Notes: a model not told the origin generated them from the sequence alone. A DNA stretch of 64,000 bases from Odiellus spinosus (GCA_963920705.1 OY987237.1:10880601-10944600); one strand, 5' to 3'; positions 1 through 11,463 are shown, counted from the first letter of the stretch. Translations and numbers: made by a program.

Positions 1-177
1 TACCTGTACAGGAAATGTACCCCTTTGGTATATGATAATCTACGGTTATGACTCGACTAACCGGAAGTAGCTAACAGCCGGGTCGTGTTCGAATTATATT
101 AAGAAGGTATAAAAACTTAAAAACTACATAACCACGGGGCATTTAATGTCTTTCAACTTCAGATACTACAGGGGCGT

Positions 178-411
178 AGCTGAAAATAGGCTTAGCTGGA
201 TTCAAAGTAATATCCTGAACTCCCCGTATAAGGACTAGCGACCAATGACATTGATCATGGAGATCCTGCATTCCCCATAAAAGAGCCATCGATCAATGTC
301 ATTGGGATGGTAAGTTTTAAATTTCTAGTTTAATATTTGTTTTTAGGCCTATTTAAACGATAAGGAATCGATAAAAAAATCACTTGTTTTTTAGTTCCAT
401 TCTCCCTTGAG
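178..411. repeat. MITE family B, 5'-truncated copy
   Basis: Matches the inner and right-hand part of the complete family B elements at 34020-34447 and 23399-23823. Shared parts include the stretch around ATAGGCTTAGCTGGATTC, the ACCAATGACATTGATCAT core, and the right end that runs into CATTCTCCCTT. The left terminal arm seen in the full copies is missing. Probably a decayed copy. Confidence 0.7.
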
Positions 412-1412
412 CAATATCGCTGAAGCTGGCTGGAGCGACAAATCGAAGTGAAATAGATATAACTTTAAATTATAGCTAACGTAAAAATTTATCTCCTACT
501 GAGGAGATAAGGGCTGCTAATCCAAGGGATTATTTAATTTAGCCGATCTATTAAAAAACTTTTGCCCATTACTATTCAAGACACGATGGTTAGGTCTTGC
601 CGCATCAGGGCAATCGGAATAAATTGGAATCTTATTTACTAAAAGCGAGTTAAATATCCTAAAACGATACTATCCATTCAAACTTAATTACAAACTAAAC
701 TTCTAGCTGAACTAAAAGTCATATCGAGGCTTTCAAGTTGATTATAAAAGGGGCTATACCTTGCGTTCAACTTTAAAGGATAGGTACCTTTTAGATTCAC
801 GTTGATAGTTACGACATTGTTCAATGAACAACAAAATATATATACACGGGGAAGAAACTGCGCTTGTGACAAATCCGACATCTAATTCTCCGTAACTTTA
901 AAAATTAATAAGTCTTAATTAATAATTTTCCAATATTGATGAAATTGATATAATTTTGAAGCTCTATACTATCTCTATTTTCCACAAAAAGAAAAAAGGG
1001 CCTTGTGAGTGAGACCTTTCCTTTAAATAACCCATTTCGATTCAGCGAAACATACCTGGAAAGGCTTTCAGCCAAACTCAATCCTGAATTATAGCTAGGC
1101 GATCAAAAAAAAAGAGAACCTGGGAAATTGGAGATCTAAGGGTTGAGACGCCATGATAATCAGTCCAGCCACGAGGTTTAAAGAAGCCGAACGATCGACA
1201 AGGACTTGAACCTCTTCTACTTAACTGGTTATTTCCCTGGCGCGCAATCAATAAGGGTTTTTTATCGCCGAAAACCCATACACGTCCTTTTCGTAGCATA
1301 ATAGAAATCCCTAAAGTTCTTCGAAGCCTTATCAATGCGTCAATAAAATCTAATCCAAGAGCCGGCGAAATTCTGACAATTTTTTCTATCCATTATAACA
1401 AAGAGTAAGTAT
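412..1412. other. Intergenic, no gene recognised
   Basis: AT-rich sequence with only short open frames on either strand. The minus-strand frame at 1078-1335 has no recognisable domain and overlaps no splice-like structure. A chance match to a pol III B box lies near 1197-1210 on the minus strand but cannot be folded into a tRNA. Confidence 0.5.
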
Positions 1413-1726
1413 GACAATTAACTACTGGACATCAATCTTAATAGATAAAGAGGAATAACAAAAAACCTAGAGTTCATAAGCGCCCTCTAACGGCAAACAG
1501 TGCAGGCAAAAGTAGGAACTATTAAAACCATGCGCGTCGCTGCTATAGATAAAGAATACGTAGACGCGTCGCTGCTATAGATAAAGAATAAGCAGACGCG
1601 TCGCTGCTATAGATAACGAATAGGCAGACGCGTGGACTGTTTTGGCCGTTAGAGGACACTTATGAACGCCAGGTTTTGTTAAATTCATATTTATCTATTA
1701 AGATGGGTGTCCAGTAGTTAATTGTC
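1413..1726. mobile_element. MITE family A, complete copy
   Basis: Inverted termini are plain: the left end GACAATTAACTACTGGAC is the reverse complement of the right end GTCCAGTAGTTAATTGTC. Similarity between the arms extends about 90 bp inward, through AGATAAA and GTTCATAAG to CCTCTAACGGC. There is no coding capacity. The centre carries a 3 x 32 bp tandem repeat. Related sequences occur at 2683-2870 and 31825-31910. No target-site duplication could be fixed, so the superfamily is unassigned. Confidence 0.85.
1533..1628. repeat. 3 x 32 bp minisatellite inside MITE A
   Basis: Three consecutive 32-bp units begin CGCGTCGCTGCTATAGATAA at 1533, 1565 and 1597. They differ at only a few bases, and a truncated fourth start (CGCGTGG) follows. 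The array occupies the loop between the element's inverted arms. Confidence 0.9.
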
Positions 1727-2682
1727 CTACATTATAAACAGTATTTTACTTTAAAGAACCTAAATTACAAATAGGAAGAAAATAACTTCAAGCCATGAGA
1801 GTAGTTAAGCAACCTTGCTTTGAGTAAAAATTAACATTCAGGTTATTAAGAAAGTCCCAAAGAAAATAGCAAAAAATATATAAATTTAACTGAGGCGAAA
1901 AACGCGATGAACAATCTAAATTTCTTTTCTCGGTTAAGTACTTTCGCGAAAGAGACAGCGTCAAAGGAACCATATCCCGAGAATTATTTCCTCTATAACT
2001 GTCAACATTATAATATCGTGACATAAATATCGTGTACATAAATAAATTCATATTCATATCACCAAATACGTTTCCTTGGCTCAATCATTTAAAAAAGTCT
2101 AAAGAAATTACAAATCTATATACTTCTAGTATATATAGTTGAAGTAATGGAAAAATCTGAGGGACACGCCGCGCTGTGGTTGCTAACTTGCTATATAAAA
2201 TATAGAACGTCATAGAGAAGATTAGTATCCACCGTCTTCCATCGAAAACAAGTTTAGATTAAATAGAGACGAACTAACGAAACGGGAAGTGGGCGTAGAT
2301 CGGTATGGGAAACCTTTTAATTAAGATCAGACAAGAACCAAGTAATTTTGTCTGACGGCTACCTATATAAGTTTCCCGAAACCAGCCCGGCCCTATCGAC
2401 GCCCACTATACTCGTTCCAGTTTACGTCTCATTTCCACTAGCCTATGTTTCACCGAGAACAATGCGTAGCTGTAACGGAACAGGAATCGCGTTGACGGCC
2501 GGACCAGAGGGATATACAAGTCAAAGGGATTGAAACAGCGAGGGCCATGAAGGTTTGTATATGGTCATACCTATGTTCGCAAAATTAACCATAGTAATAG
2601 ACGGGTTGACATATATTGGACTCGGAACGTTTACTTGTCTATTAATCTACATTTTGCGCAGAATGAACACCTAGATTATTGC
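1727..2682. other. Intergenic, no gene recognised
   Basis: No exon-like structure or RNA gene is visible. The open frames at 1788-2084 (minus) and 2348-2533 (plus) are short and have no recognisable motif. Confidence 0.5.
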
Positions 2683-2870
2683 ATTCATGAGCGTCCTCTA
2701 CAGGCAAATGGTGCAGACAAAGTAGTAACTAAAAACATCGAGCTTTGCTCCTATGGATAAAGAATAAGCAGACGCCCAAGTTTTGTTAGTTACTACTTTT
2801 ACCACTCTTTGCCGTTAGAGAATACTTCTGAATGTTAGGTTTTGTTATTCATCTTAATCTACTTAGAAAG
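2683..2870. mobile_element. MITE family A, diverged copy
   Basis: It has the same arrangement as 1413-1726: an inverted pair (GCATTCATGAGCGTCCTCTA on the left, a CCGTTAGAGAATACTTCTGAA version on the right) around a core containing one copy of the TATGGATAAAGAATAAGCAGACGC unit. It is shorter and more diverged than the first copy. Outer ends are approximate. Confidence 0.65.
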
Positions 2871-2871
2871 G

Positions 2872-3306
2872 TAGCGCACGGCGTTTGAAAAGAAAAATAA
2901 TCCACAAATTTTTGAATATTTTGATAATTTATCCACAAATATTAGTGGATTACATTTGATTTATCATAGAATTCCCGCGGATAATCTCTAAATCATGAAT
3001 AACAACAGTACATAAAAGTAAACCACGCCCCATAGTTTAATACCATCATCAAAGGGCCAGTTAACTTAAAACTAGCCAAAAAAGTCATCAACCCCTGTCT
3101 GGCTCGAGTGATTTGGACTCTTCCTCGATATTTTGAGAGAGGGACGCAATTTAGGCGGGCCGCGCTTGGCTATATTGTCTCTCCCCCAACTCCGGAATTT
3201 CTCCAAAGAGTAGCGCTTCCGATTTCACTATTTACACACAAAGTGATAGACTTTTGTGAGTAAAGATAAAATAATCAGAAATATCTTGTTCAAACTCTGA
3301 CCTCTA
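2872..3306. mobile_element. hAT-like MITE family C, split by an insertion
   Basis: The left part (2872 to about 3002) and right part (about 3263 to 3306) together match the intact family C elements at 5474-5648 and 42576-42747. The left part has GGCGTTTG, paired ATCCACAAAT tracts and the ATTACATTTGATTTATCATAGA core. The right part has AATATCTTGTTCAAACTCTGA. About 260 bp of unrelated sequence (family D) sits in the middle. The candidate flanking 8-mers are only partly alike (5 of 8), which fits an old copy. Confidence 0.7.
3003..3262 (-). mobile_element. Family D (SINE-like) nested in MITE C
   Basis: About 180 bp of this insert reappears in the opposite orientation at 15188-15390, including GTCTGGCTCGAGTGATTTG and GGCGGGCCGCGCTTGGC. 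Read on the minus strand it carries TAGCCAAGCGCGG, resembling a pol III A box, and about 55 nt later GAGTCCAAATC, resembling a B box. That suggests a tRNA-derived SINE; this identity is inference. No poly-A tail is obvious. The boundaries are set by where family C sequence stops and resumes. Confidence 0.55.
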
Positions 3307-4224
3307 AAGAGACGTGTCAATTCTTAATAGTCCTAGATTTAAGCTTCACCATTTAATTTAACGTAATAGCTCGATTCTTGGAAAAACCAATCTTTAGTAA
3401 ATATTTCTGTAGATAATCAGTTTGTTCTATGACAGTGTAAGCAAGGTTTTGGAGTACTATAATGTAAATAGTTGGATAATGTTGCACACCCGAGTCCCGA
3501 AATATCTGCTCAAAAATCACTATTTATACCCAGACTATTGTACCATAGGAATATTAAAATAAATCTGCGAAGCTTTACAGGATTACCCCTTTAAAGGTGA
3601 CGGTAATGTACTGTATATTCTTATAGAAATAATTTCAGTACAAGACTTCTCTTACAATCTTGCCCAGTGTATCAATTTATAGTTTTGAGTTTATTAGAAA
3701 CAGCTGGAGTATACCTTTAATACTTATTGCGAACTGAGGTTGAAATAAGTTGATAGGCAGTACCACTGACGCTATGGCAGAACTAATCCTCGCTCCCTAA
3801 TATCCTCCGCCTCAAGCAGACCATTCTTAAGCCCTTTGAATTATGAATAAACCTTACAGAGCTTACGAGAAAAAGAAGAAAGACAGAAATGGCTAAGGTT
3901 TTTGAAGTTCAAGAGAAAAAAAAAATATATCTTTGGGATATAAAAGACAACTAAAGAATTCTTGGATGTGTTCAGAAGGATAATTAGCGGGATAATTACA
4001 TTTGGACTTGAGATTTTTCTCTTTCGAAGAAAGGAAAAAAAGAACGTTAAGGGAAATCAGAGTTTTTGCCTTTTTCGAAATGTGATTATATAGGCCTAAG
4101 ATAAACTCTAAAGGGACATCATTTTTCTTTGGAATTAGATACAATAACGCTTAATGGATAATTTGCACGGAAGCATTTTCCAAGAGAAATGGAAAAATTA
4201 AAATCGTATTCCGCCAAGGTCGCG
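3307..4224. other. Intergenic, no gene recognised
   Basis: AT-rich, with no convincing exon, RNA gene or repeat boundary. The minus-strand frame at 3893-4144 is A/T-driven and lacks a recognisable motif. Confidence 0.5.
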
Positions 4225-4249
4225 AAAAAAAAAAAAAAAAAAAAAAAAA
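4225..4249. repeat. Poly-A run (25 A)
   Basis: An uninterrupted run of 25 A directly precedes the 30-bp array at 4250. It could be the tail of a retroposed sequence or simple slippage; no upstream retroelement is recognisable. Confidence 0.95.
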
Positions 4250-4910
4250 TTTAGACTAATTTCTACAATTCCCCGACCTTTAGGACCCAATTTTAGAATT
4301 TGCTGACTATTATTAGCCTTTTTTTTATAATTCTCTGACCTTTAATAATCAATTTTCCAATTTCTTGACCTTTTAAACTTAATTGTACATTTTTTTTTAA
4401 TTTAAGACCAGTTTGTAAAATTCTGTGAATTTTTAGACTTTTAGACCAATTTGTACAATTCCCTAACCTTTAGACTAAATTTTACAATCCCCCGATCTTT
4501 AAGACCATTCGATAGATCCAATTTTACCATTAAAACACAATTTTATAATTCCCAAACATTTAAGTTAATTTTACAATTCATTAATCAAAATTCATATTAT
4601 CCTGACCTTTAACACCCAATTTTAAAATTTACTAACCTTTTAGGCCTAATTTTTACAATTAACTAACCTTTTCGAATAATTTTTACAATTAACTAGCCTT
4701 TTGGAATAAGTTTTACAATTAACTAACCTTTTAGAATAATTTTTATAATTTGCTCGCCTTTTAGACTATATTTTTAAATTTTCTAACATTTTAAAATAAT
4801 TTGTACAATTCCATTAATTCTGCGAGACCCGATAATAAAATTTCCTAAGAAGTCCAATTATAAAGTTCCTAACCTTTTAAGACATTTATGAAATTACGAC
4901 TTTTCTAGGT
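4250..4910. repeat. Diverged 30-bp tandem array
   Basis: About 22 units of a 30-bp motif read roughly AATTTTTACAATT, then CTAACCTTTT, then AGAAT. Units between 4650 and 4770 keep an exact 30-bp period; the flanks vary in length and sequence, so the array looks old. The core AATTCCCTGACCTTT also occurs several times in the inverted-repeat element at 5754-6058, suggesting a common origin. Confidence 0.85.
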
Positions 4911-5473
4911 TTGAATTAAAATTCGGCAAAATATTTATAAGCTTCGCATTTATTAAGTACTTGATGTAGGGGTTTAAATTAATAAAAATCCTTCCCGAAA
5001 AGCATTACATGCATGAATAAACGTAGGCGTGGCAACTTCAAATAGACCTTTAGAAGTTTTAAACTGAGTTTCTAAAGAAAGAATGTATATAACTTCCTTT
5101 TTCCATCGATTTTAATTAATGACCCAATTCAGTTTTCAAATTTCCTTCCTTTCATATCATTTTATCGCCCAATTAGCACGAGGCGAACGCGATAAAATTT
5201 TAGCTCTCTCTATTCACGCGAAAACAATATATTGCAATTATTTCTTGTCGTTAGAAGTCGTATAAAATAATCCCACATTTAGAGTTTTGCTTTAAAAACC
5301 GGGCGATGTACAGTATTAAGTAAGAATTCGGATTAAAAAAAAAAACTCCTTTGTAGGTAAGTTAAAATTTTAAATGTTTCCTCTCTACGCGCAAACATAA
5401 CGAAGTTTTAATTTTCTCATATTAGAAGTTTAACTTTAGCGTGTGTAGTAATTACAATCGCTTATTAATTAAG
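4911..5473. other. Intergenic, nothing recognised
   Basis: AT-rich sequence with scattered GCGATAAAATTTT and ACGCGCAAA-like words but no gene or repeat unit that I can support. Confidence 0.5.
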
Positions 5474-5648
5474 TAAAGGTCGGGGTTTGGACAAGATAAT
5501 CCACAAATATTTGGATAGTCAGTTAATTATTAATAATAATCAGATAAATATTTCGATTACATTAGGTTTATCATAGACTTTCCGTGGATTATTTCAAATT
5601 ACGAATAAAGATAAAAATAGAGATATCTTGTCCAAACTGCGACCTCTA
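5474..5648. mobile_element. hAT-like MITE family C, complete copy
   Basis: It starts TAAAGGTCGGGGTTTGG and ends in the inverted equivalent closing with CGACCTCTA. Flanking 8-mers are TAATTAAG on the left and AAATTAAG on the right, 7 of 8 identical, as expected for a hAT-type 8-bp target duplication. Length is 175 bp with no coding capacity. The core carries two inverted tracts around ATTACATTAGG. Confidence 0.85.
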
Positions 5649-5753
5649 AAATTAAGTGATAAAATAATAATTAAAACAAAACTAATTTCAAAATCTCTTA
5701 TATAGCAATAATTAACTTTTCATTAATAGTTAATCGTTTTAAGCACTATAATC

Positions 5754-6058
5754 TAGGGTTGCCACAGTTTTTTCACATTCAAATTCCCTGACCTTTTCCA
5801 GGTTTTTCCCTGACCTTTTCCAACGATTTCCCCTGACCGTTTCAGTTAATACTACCCAATTTTTAACCTTTTATTTTTCATATTACTTAAAAATAAATAT
5901 TTTCAATAACATTTGCATGCATATCTTTGTTCTAATCTATACTTTTTGAAAGATCTTTAATGCCGTCTTTTTAAAATATCTTAAAATTCCCTACGTTTTT
6001 TGGCTCATTTTCAAATTCCCTGACTTTTCCCTGTTTTCCCTGACTTGTGGCAACTCTA
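5754..6058. mobile_element. Short element with TAGRGTTGCCACA termini
   Basis: The left end TAGGGTTGCCACA is the reverse complement, with one mismatch, of the right end TGTGGCAACTCTA. Just inside both ends lies CAAATTCCCTGAC, followed by several TTCCCTGACCTTTTCC-like words. Length is about 305 bp and noncoding. Related short-period CCCTGAC motifs are known to me as common repetitive sequence in arthropod genomes, but I cannot name the family. The flanks show no clear target duplication. Confidence 0.7.
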
Positions 6059-6626
6059 ATAAGACCCAACGGATTTATTTATTTTAGCTCCATTATAACG
6101 GGCGCGCAGTACAATAACTATAGGTGCTGGTAAACCATAAAAGGAGCTATTAGTTGGCCACTTTAAGAAATTCTTCGGGTAGAAATCAATATTGGAGATA
6201 TTAAAAGAAACGCGTACGAGCCATTTTCTTTCTTTCTCTTTCGGTTTTTGGAAAATCTGGCCGCCCTGTAAACGAATCACAACTCTCTCCCCCAGATAGA
6301 AGACAATATATCGTATTACCCGCAGCCCGCGATGCGATCGAACTGAATATTTAATGTATCTCACTTTGTATTTTCATCACGCGCGAAACTACGCTTTTGT
6401 AATCTCATAAGTAAATACATATTGGTATAACGCATCTTTGCAAATGCTATTTACCAATCAAGATTAGGAGGTCTTTTTTCAGATTTCTTTGGCATTTTAT
6501 CCTTTTTTCAATTCCCCTTTTATCTTTTCGCGTTTTTAAATTTACTTTAGGTTTTTGATACTCCTTATTCCCTCTGATTTAAAGCCACTTTTGAGTTTTT
6601 GCCCCTTCGAGTGTCGATTTCTCATT
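6059..6626. other. Intergenic, no gene recognised
   Basis: The minus-strand frame at 6056-6364 overlaps the end of the preceding repeat and shows no domain. No splice pattern supports a gene. Confidence 0.5.
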
Positions 6627-6922
6627 AGCATCGTTCTTACTAGGCCTTGGAATCGATTTAAACCGTTTGAAAACGTTTCGCTGGAGCCGTGTGAACGGGA
6701 AATCGTCTTTTCTCGAATCGATTTGATTCGATTTCTCGAAACTGCTTCGGGAAACAGTTTCATATCGATTTGGTTTCAACAACCGAGAGATGAAGCTACA
6801 ATAAATCCATTTATAAAGATAATGCGTGAACGCGAGACGTTTAAAACGATTCCAGGTGATTTGAATATCGGTTTGATTTTACCGTTTCAAATCGATAAAG
6901 AAATGCTAGTGTGACCGTAGCT
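6627..6922. mobile_element. MITE family E, near-complete copy
   Basis: It opens with a TTCTTACTAGGCCTTGG version of the GTTCACACTAG terminus and closes CTAGTGTGACCGTAGC. The interior is full of AATCGATTT and GTTTCAAAACG words in alternating orientation. The closest relatives are 43957-44167 and the inverted 59302-59704. The three open frames here in different phases come from the AATCGATTT composition and are not genes. Confidence 0.8.
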
Positions 6923-9391
6923 AATGTTAGTGGATGATGTTAATTTACATCAAACCTGCACTTTCTATTCAAGAACAATATTTTAACATAAAATATCATA
7001 TTTGTACAGAAAAAACTGTACAGTGCGAACACGCCTCAATACTCCCAGTCTGCTCTGCAATTATTCCTTTCCACCCTCCATTTACGAAGACAGGAATGTG
7101 GGTTTTGAGATGACAGAAAGAGAGAGAGAGAGTGTGTCGGAGGCTATGGAGCTATATAGTGATCGCGTTGTATCAAAAAGAGTGTCGTCATATAACGCCA
7201 TCGGGTTCCCCAAAACTCATCCTTATTCTCGCTGTATACGAATCGATGCCACTGCTCCAAAAATAGATGGGAACCTACGGGCCCGTTCGCCACTCGCTCC
7301 AATAACCTTAGCCTTTAGGGACCACCGTGCCGGTGAAGAATAGCTCGCTGCCGGGTATAAGAAAAGCCCCAAGAAATAAAACAAGATGGTGCGTACGATA
7401 ACGATAGTTACGCCCTACGACTTGTTTTCGTGGCCGAAGTTTTTCGAGTTAAGTGTTTTTCCGCGTGGGCAGAGTGTTGATTTAAAATCTCGCCCACAAT
7501 GAATATACTAGGAGTATGGTATTCGATGGCTATAACTAGGCCTATCCCTTTGTTGTGATATAATGGTCCTGAGACCTGAGTATTAACAAACATTAAGGAA
7601 TCCCAAGATTTTCTTTGACCTGTACAATCCAAAAAGTGCTGACATATTCTATTGGCTATATGAGTAACGCCCAGTTATTGGTTAGTATTCCGCGAAGGAG
7701 CGTGATGAAAACGTAACTGTGGGCATTACGTAAGCCCTTGGCTGATTTTTGCCGTAACTAGGACTATTAACAACATTGGACAAAGACCTATTTTAATAAG
7801 CTAAATGTTTTGTTAGTTACTTTTATGTGTTCATTGCTAATTGACACGATTAGCCAAATTAAAAACAGGCTAATTAATAGTAAACAACCAAACATAGTAT
7901 AGTGGTCACACTTTGAAGAAGTGATGGGGACGAAAAACAGTACCGAGAAAAGGTTCGTCTTTAAACGTCGCCTCATTGCTGTCTTTATTGTCCGAGAAAC
8001 TGTCGCGAAAATTTAATAAGAATTACGCGAGCGGAAAACCAAAAAGGCAATGCCGACTATCGGTGGCCAAGTTTCGCGGCTTCTCCAACCCCGAGTAAAG
8101 ACTTTAATTCTATATAAAAAGCTGACTCTAGTGAAATTTCTTGGGGAAGAAATAAACGCCTTGAGCGGTGAACCGGGACGTGAGTTGAAAGAGACGAGGG
8201 CCTAATCACGAGATAGAGACGGAAAGAGTTCGTAAAGCCTTCAATCTTAAACCCACCCTGGATACGCTTCCGGCCATCGTTATATGACAAATACGAAACC
8301 TTCAAAAGAGGAATTAAACGTTGTTAAAGTAGCGCGGCTAAGCTCTCTTCCCTATAGCTTACTCTTTTAAAAACTTATACTTCTAGAAAACAATGCTACG
8401 AATGGGAATTAACTTCAATTAAGTTACGATTAAGCCTAAATTTCAAGCAACGACCGGATTACAGGTTTAATCTCTTAAAATAATCAAACGTTTTTTTGGA
8501 CAGGATTTCCTCCGTATCTATTTTCTTTAAAATATTTCGTTGATATTTAAAGTCCTAAATGGATTTATTTAGGCTTATAGTGAGAAAATGTAGCTCTATC
8601 TACGACAAATCTCCTTCAGTTCATAGCCTAAAATTCATGGAAGCCCTTTTAAAATGGTTATCTCAAACAGCGACCTCCAAAACAGGATATGTGCATGCCG
8701 TATATGATGATTATAAGTAAATGAGCGCCGAAGGTTAGATAAAATCTCGCGAAACTGGGGTCATAACCAGGGCAAGATTGCCATTCCCGTCAGCAATGCC
8801 AATTCAAGATAGCCAATGCAAGATACGAAGTTTTGTTAGGTGTTGAGGTGAGGGGTGGAGTTCTTCCTTCGGAATATAAGGCAATAAGTCTAATATACTT
8901 TCTATATTTATATATGAGTTCCTGATAATACTTTGAAAAATATGATAAGGTATATTTTCAGTCACTGATAGTATTTTTACACATAATCCCAAAATCCCTG
9001 CGTGATAGAATAGAAATTCTTATTTTTTTCCTATATCAATGGGTTTTTCTAAAACGAAGGGCATCGATATCAATGATTTTCTTTAGGTAAATCCTCCTTC
9101 TTTCTTTGGTCGTTCGTAAAGGGGAAATCTCTCTAAAAAACCTAGTATTGAAAACTCAAAATCTGAAATTTGCGCTATTTATTAAATATTATATAGACCT
9201 AATAGTTTCTGGAGAACTTTCGTCAATAAAACGCTACACTCCTAAATAATATCATATCTTGAATAGTTGTTTTAAATGCTATAATCAAATTCCATTAGAA
9301 ACACGTGAGCAGCAAAATAAATTCGTTCTAAACCTATTAAAATCTAATAGTCCATATAAACTTAAATTTTCAGAAAAAGGGAATGGTCAAA
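6923..9391. other. Long intergenic stretch, no gene supported
   Basis: It contains a short (GA)n(GT)n run at about 7110-7136 and several open frames (7002-7343 plus, 7408-7632 minus, 8057-8305 minus). None has a recognisable domain, splice partners or a coding-like contrast with its surroundings. Confidence 0.45.
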
Positions 9392-9473
9392 TTTTCGCGC
9401 CAAAAATTGTATCTATGTTTCGTGCAAAATTTACGCGCGCGTCCATTTTGATTTAATTTTTTTCGCGCCAAAT
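9392..9473. promoter_or_regulatory. Two E2F-like sites
   Basis: TTTTCGCGCCAAAA at 9392-9405 and TTTTTCGCGCCAAAT at 9459-9473 each match the E2F consensus TTTSGCGC with flanking A/T on both sides. They lie 67 bp apart in the same orientation. No transcript start can be attached, so function is inference; they could also be parts of a repeat. Confidence 0.3.
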
Positions 9474-10499
9474 CTACCAAAGTTCCGATTGAGCCCTCAC
9501 CGAATTTCACTGAGCTTTCGATTTACAACATGCTTTGTGTTTTTAAGCGTTGAAGAGTAAAATCTCCGTTTATTGGATTTGGAGACCTAAAATTGAGGGA
9601 TAGAATGTGCTTCGCGGGGCGATTACAAATTTTCAACTTTATCTCTAAGCGCGACTTGTCCTAGTTACACTAGTCCTTGAAGCGGTAGTGCGAACTACGC
9701 CAGCCGATAAAAGAAGAGAAGGAAAAAGATTGGATAACCTGTTGGATCCCAGCTCGCGCAATCTTTTTCTTTCATCCCAATGTTCTCCTCCCATCACCTC
9801 CTACTTTTTCTTCTTCTTCTTTAGTTAGTATCACCTCGAGTAAGCAGCGTTGTATAAAGTTTAGGCCTAGGATTTGATTGGCCATTGATGAGGTATAACG
9901 GGAAACTTTGTACGCTCTGAGAACTACGGATGAAATGATTGGACGTTTATTTTTTCGGGAGCTTCTGCTATTCCGGGAATGAGTAGGATGAGTTACAAGA
10001 CAGGGAATCAAAGGGCCAATATGAACAACCACTAACAGGGTCAAAAGGTTAAAGCTAAAAAAGCATTTTTTCTTCAATACTATATTGAATTGACAACCAT
10101 AATTTTTTTCACTGTGTTTATCAAGGCGCCTAGTTTACCCATTTTCTAAACTCCGTTTGATCTCGATCAAATACAGTAATTTGAGTAAGGGTTAAATCAG
10201 TACCTTGCCGACTTTATGTCTCAGGGTTGAAGAAAGTAATGATACTGTTTCAAGAAGGCCCAGGAAATGGAAACTAAATAATTTATAAAGAAGTGTTTGG
10301 AACAGCTAGGCACCATCGAGGCTTAACAAAACAGCAAAGGGACATGCTCCTATAAAACATACATGGGCAATAAATAGCTATGATAAATTGAAACACGAGT
10401 GTAAAGTAGTGTTATCTGTAAACACTTCGTAAATATTAAATTTAAAGCTACAAATTTTGAGCTATAATTTTTATAAAAAATAAGCTTTAAAATACAGTG
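9474..10499. other. Intergenic, no gene supported
   Basis: The minus-strand frame at 9772-10077 begins at a non-ATG codon, and its hydrophobic start is T-run driven. Nothing else is recognisable. Confidence 0.45.
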
Positions 10500-10838
10500 T
10501 TTGAAGCGCGAAAGTACGATGTTTGATCGCGCGAAAGTACGACATTTGATCCTTCAAAAGTACGATATTTGATCGCGTGAAAGTACGATATTTGATCGCG
10601 TGAAAGTACGATATTTGATCGCGTGACAGTACGATATTTGATCGCCTGAAAGTACGATTTTTGATCGCGTGAAAGTACGAAATTTGATCGCGTGAAAGTA
10701 CGAAATTTGATCGTCCGAAAGCAAGATATTTGATCGCCCGAAAGAACGATATTTGATCGCCCGAAAGAACGATATTTGATCGCCCAAAAGTACGATGTTT
10801 GATCGCGCGAAAATACTAATATTAATTTGATCGCGCCA
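10500..10838. repeat. 23-bp satellite-like array, about 14 copies
   Basis: The unit is GATCGCGTGAAAGTACGATA plus TTT (23 bp), head to tail. Variants change GCGTG to GCCCG, GCGCG or CCTTC, and some units have AAGAACG for AAGTACG. Neighbouring copies share variants (three GCGTG units together, then three GCCCG units together), which points to local unequal exchange. The minus-strand frame through it (IKYRTFTRSNIVLS-type repeats) is a by-product of the array. Confidence 0.93.
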
Positions 10839-11463
10839 AGTAGACAAGGCTTAGTCGCTTAGCTTCATATTTTCCGTGATTGATCATCATTCAATGGTTA
10901 GTTTAAATTTAATCATCCCTTAAAATTTATCTAACACGTCATTTGTGTCAAGAACTGTCAAAATATAAAAACGTCCTAAGACGTGTGAAGAAAAATAATT
11001 TCCAATGGAATAATCAATAAATTATTGATTAATAAAACGAGAAACCATAAAGCAAAAGTTTCTCTTCAAAGACACTTTGTCAAACGCCTTTTCTTTTCAT
11101 TAATTGCAACCCCTTTCCAACAATCACGAAAGAATTAAATTTCCATTCTTTAAGGCAAAAGAAAAAAAATAAAAATCGAAACTTACCCCTTCACCAACTC
11201 TTCAAAAATAATCCCGGTTTCTTCGCACAGTTGTTTAGTAGGCAATGTAAATGAGACTGAGGCCATATCACTGCAGTAACTGTAAATAAAAATATATATA
11301 TATAACTTATTAATATACTAACATTTAACACAAAAAGGATTAAATTAAAAATTAATATCAATATTGTCTCACACAATTACCATGAACATAATATTAACAT
11401 ATACAGAAGCAAGAGAGATTGCTAATGATATACAGAAAGACTATAGTGGTATGACTGCTAGAC
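10839..11463. other. Intergenic, nothing recognised
   Basis: AT-rich sequence with a small perfect hairpin (AATCAATAA / TTATTGATT) near 11020 and a TA run near 11293-11305. No gene is supported. Confidence 0.45.

Noticed and set aside
1190-1260. Possible tRNA from a perfect B-box word (GGTTCAAGTCC) on the minus strand
   Set aside because: No acceptor or anticodon stem can be formed around it.
6542-6914. Three overlapping frames up to 119 codons
   Set aside because: They lie in a family E MITE; the repeated AATCGATTT words keep several frames open.
9772-10077. Minus-strand 101-codon frame with hydrophobic start
   Set aside because: The start is TTG with no ATG nearby, and the hydrophobic segment comes from an A/T-rich tract.
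10554-10847. Minus-strand repeat frame through the 23-bp array
   Set aside because: Low-complexity by-product of the tandem array with no start context.
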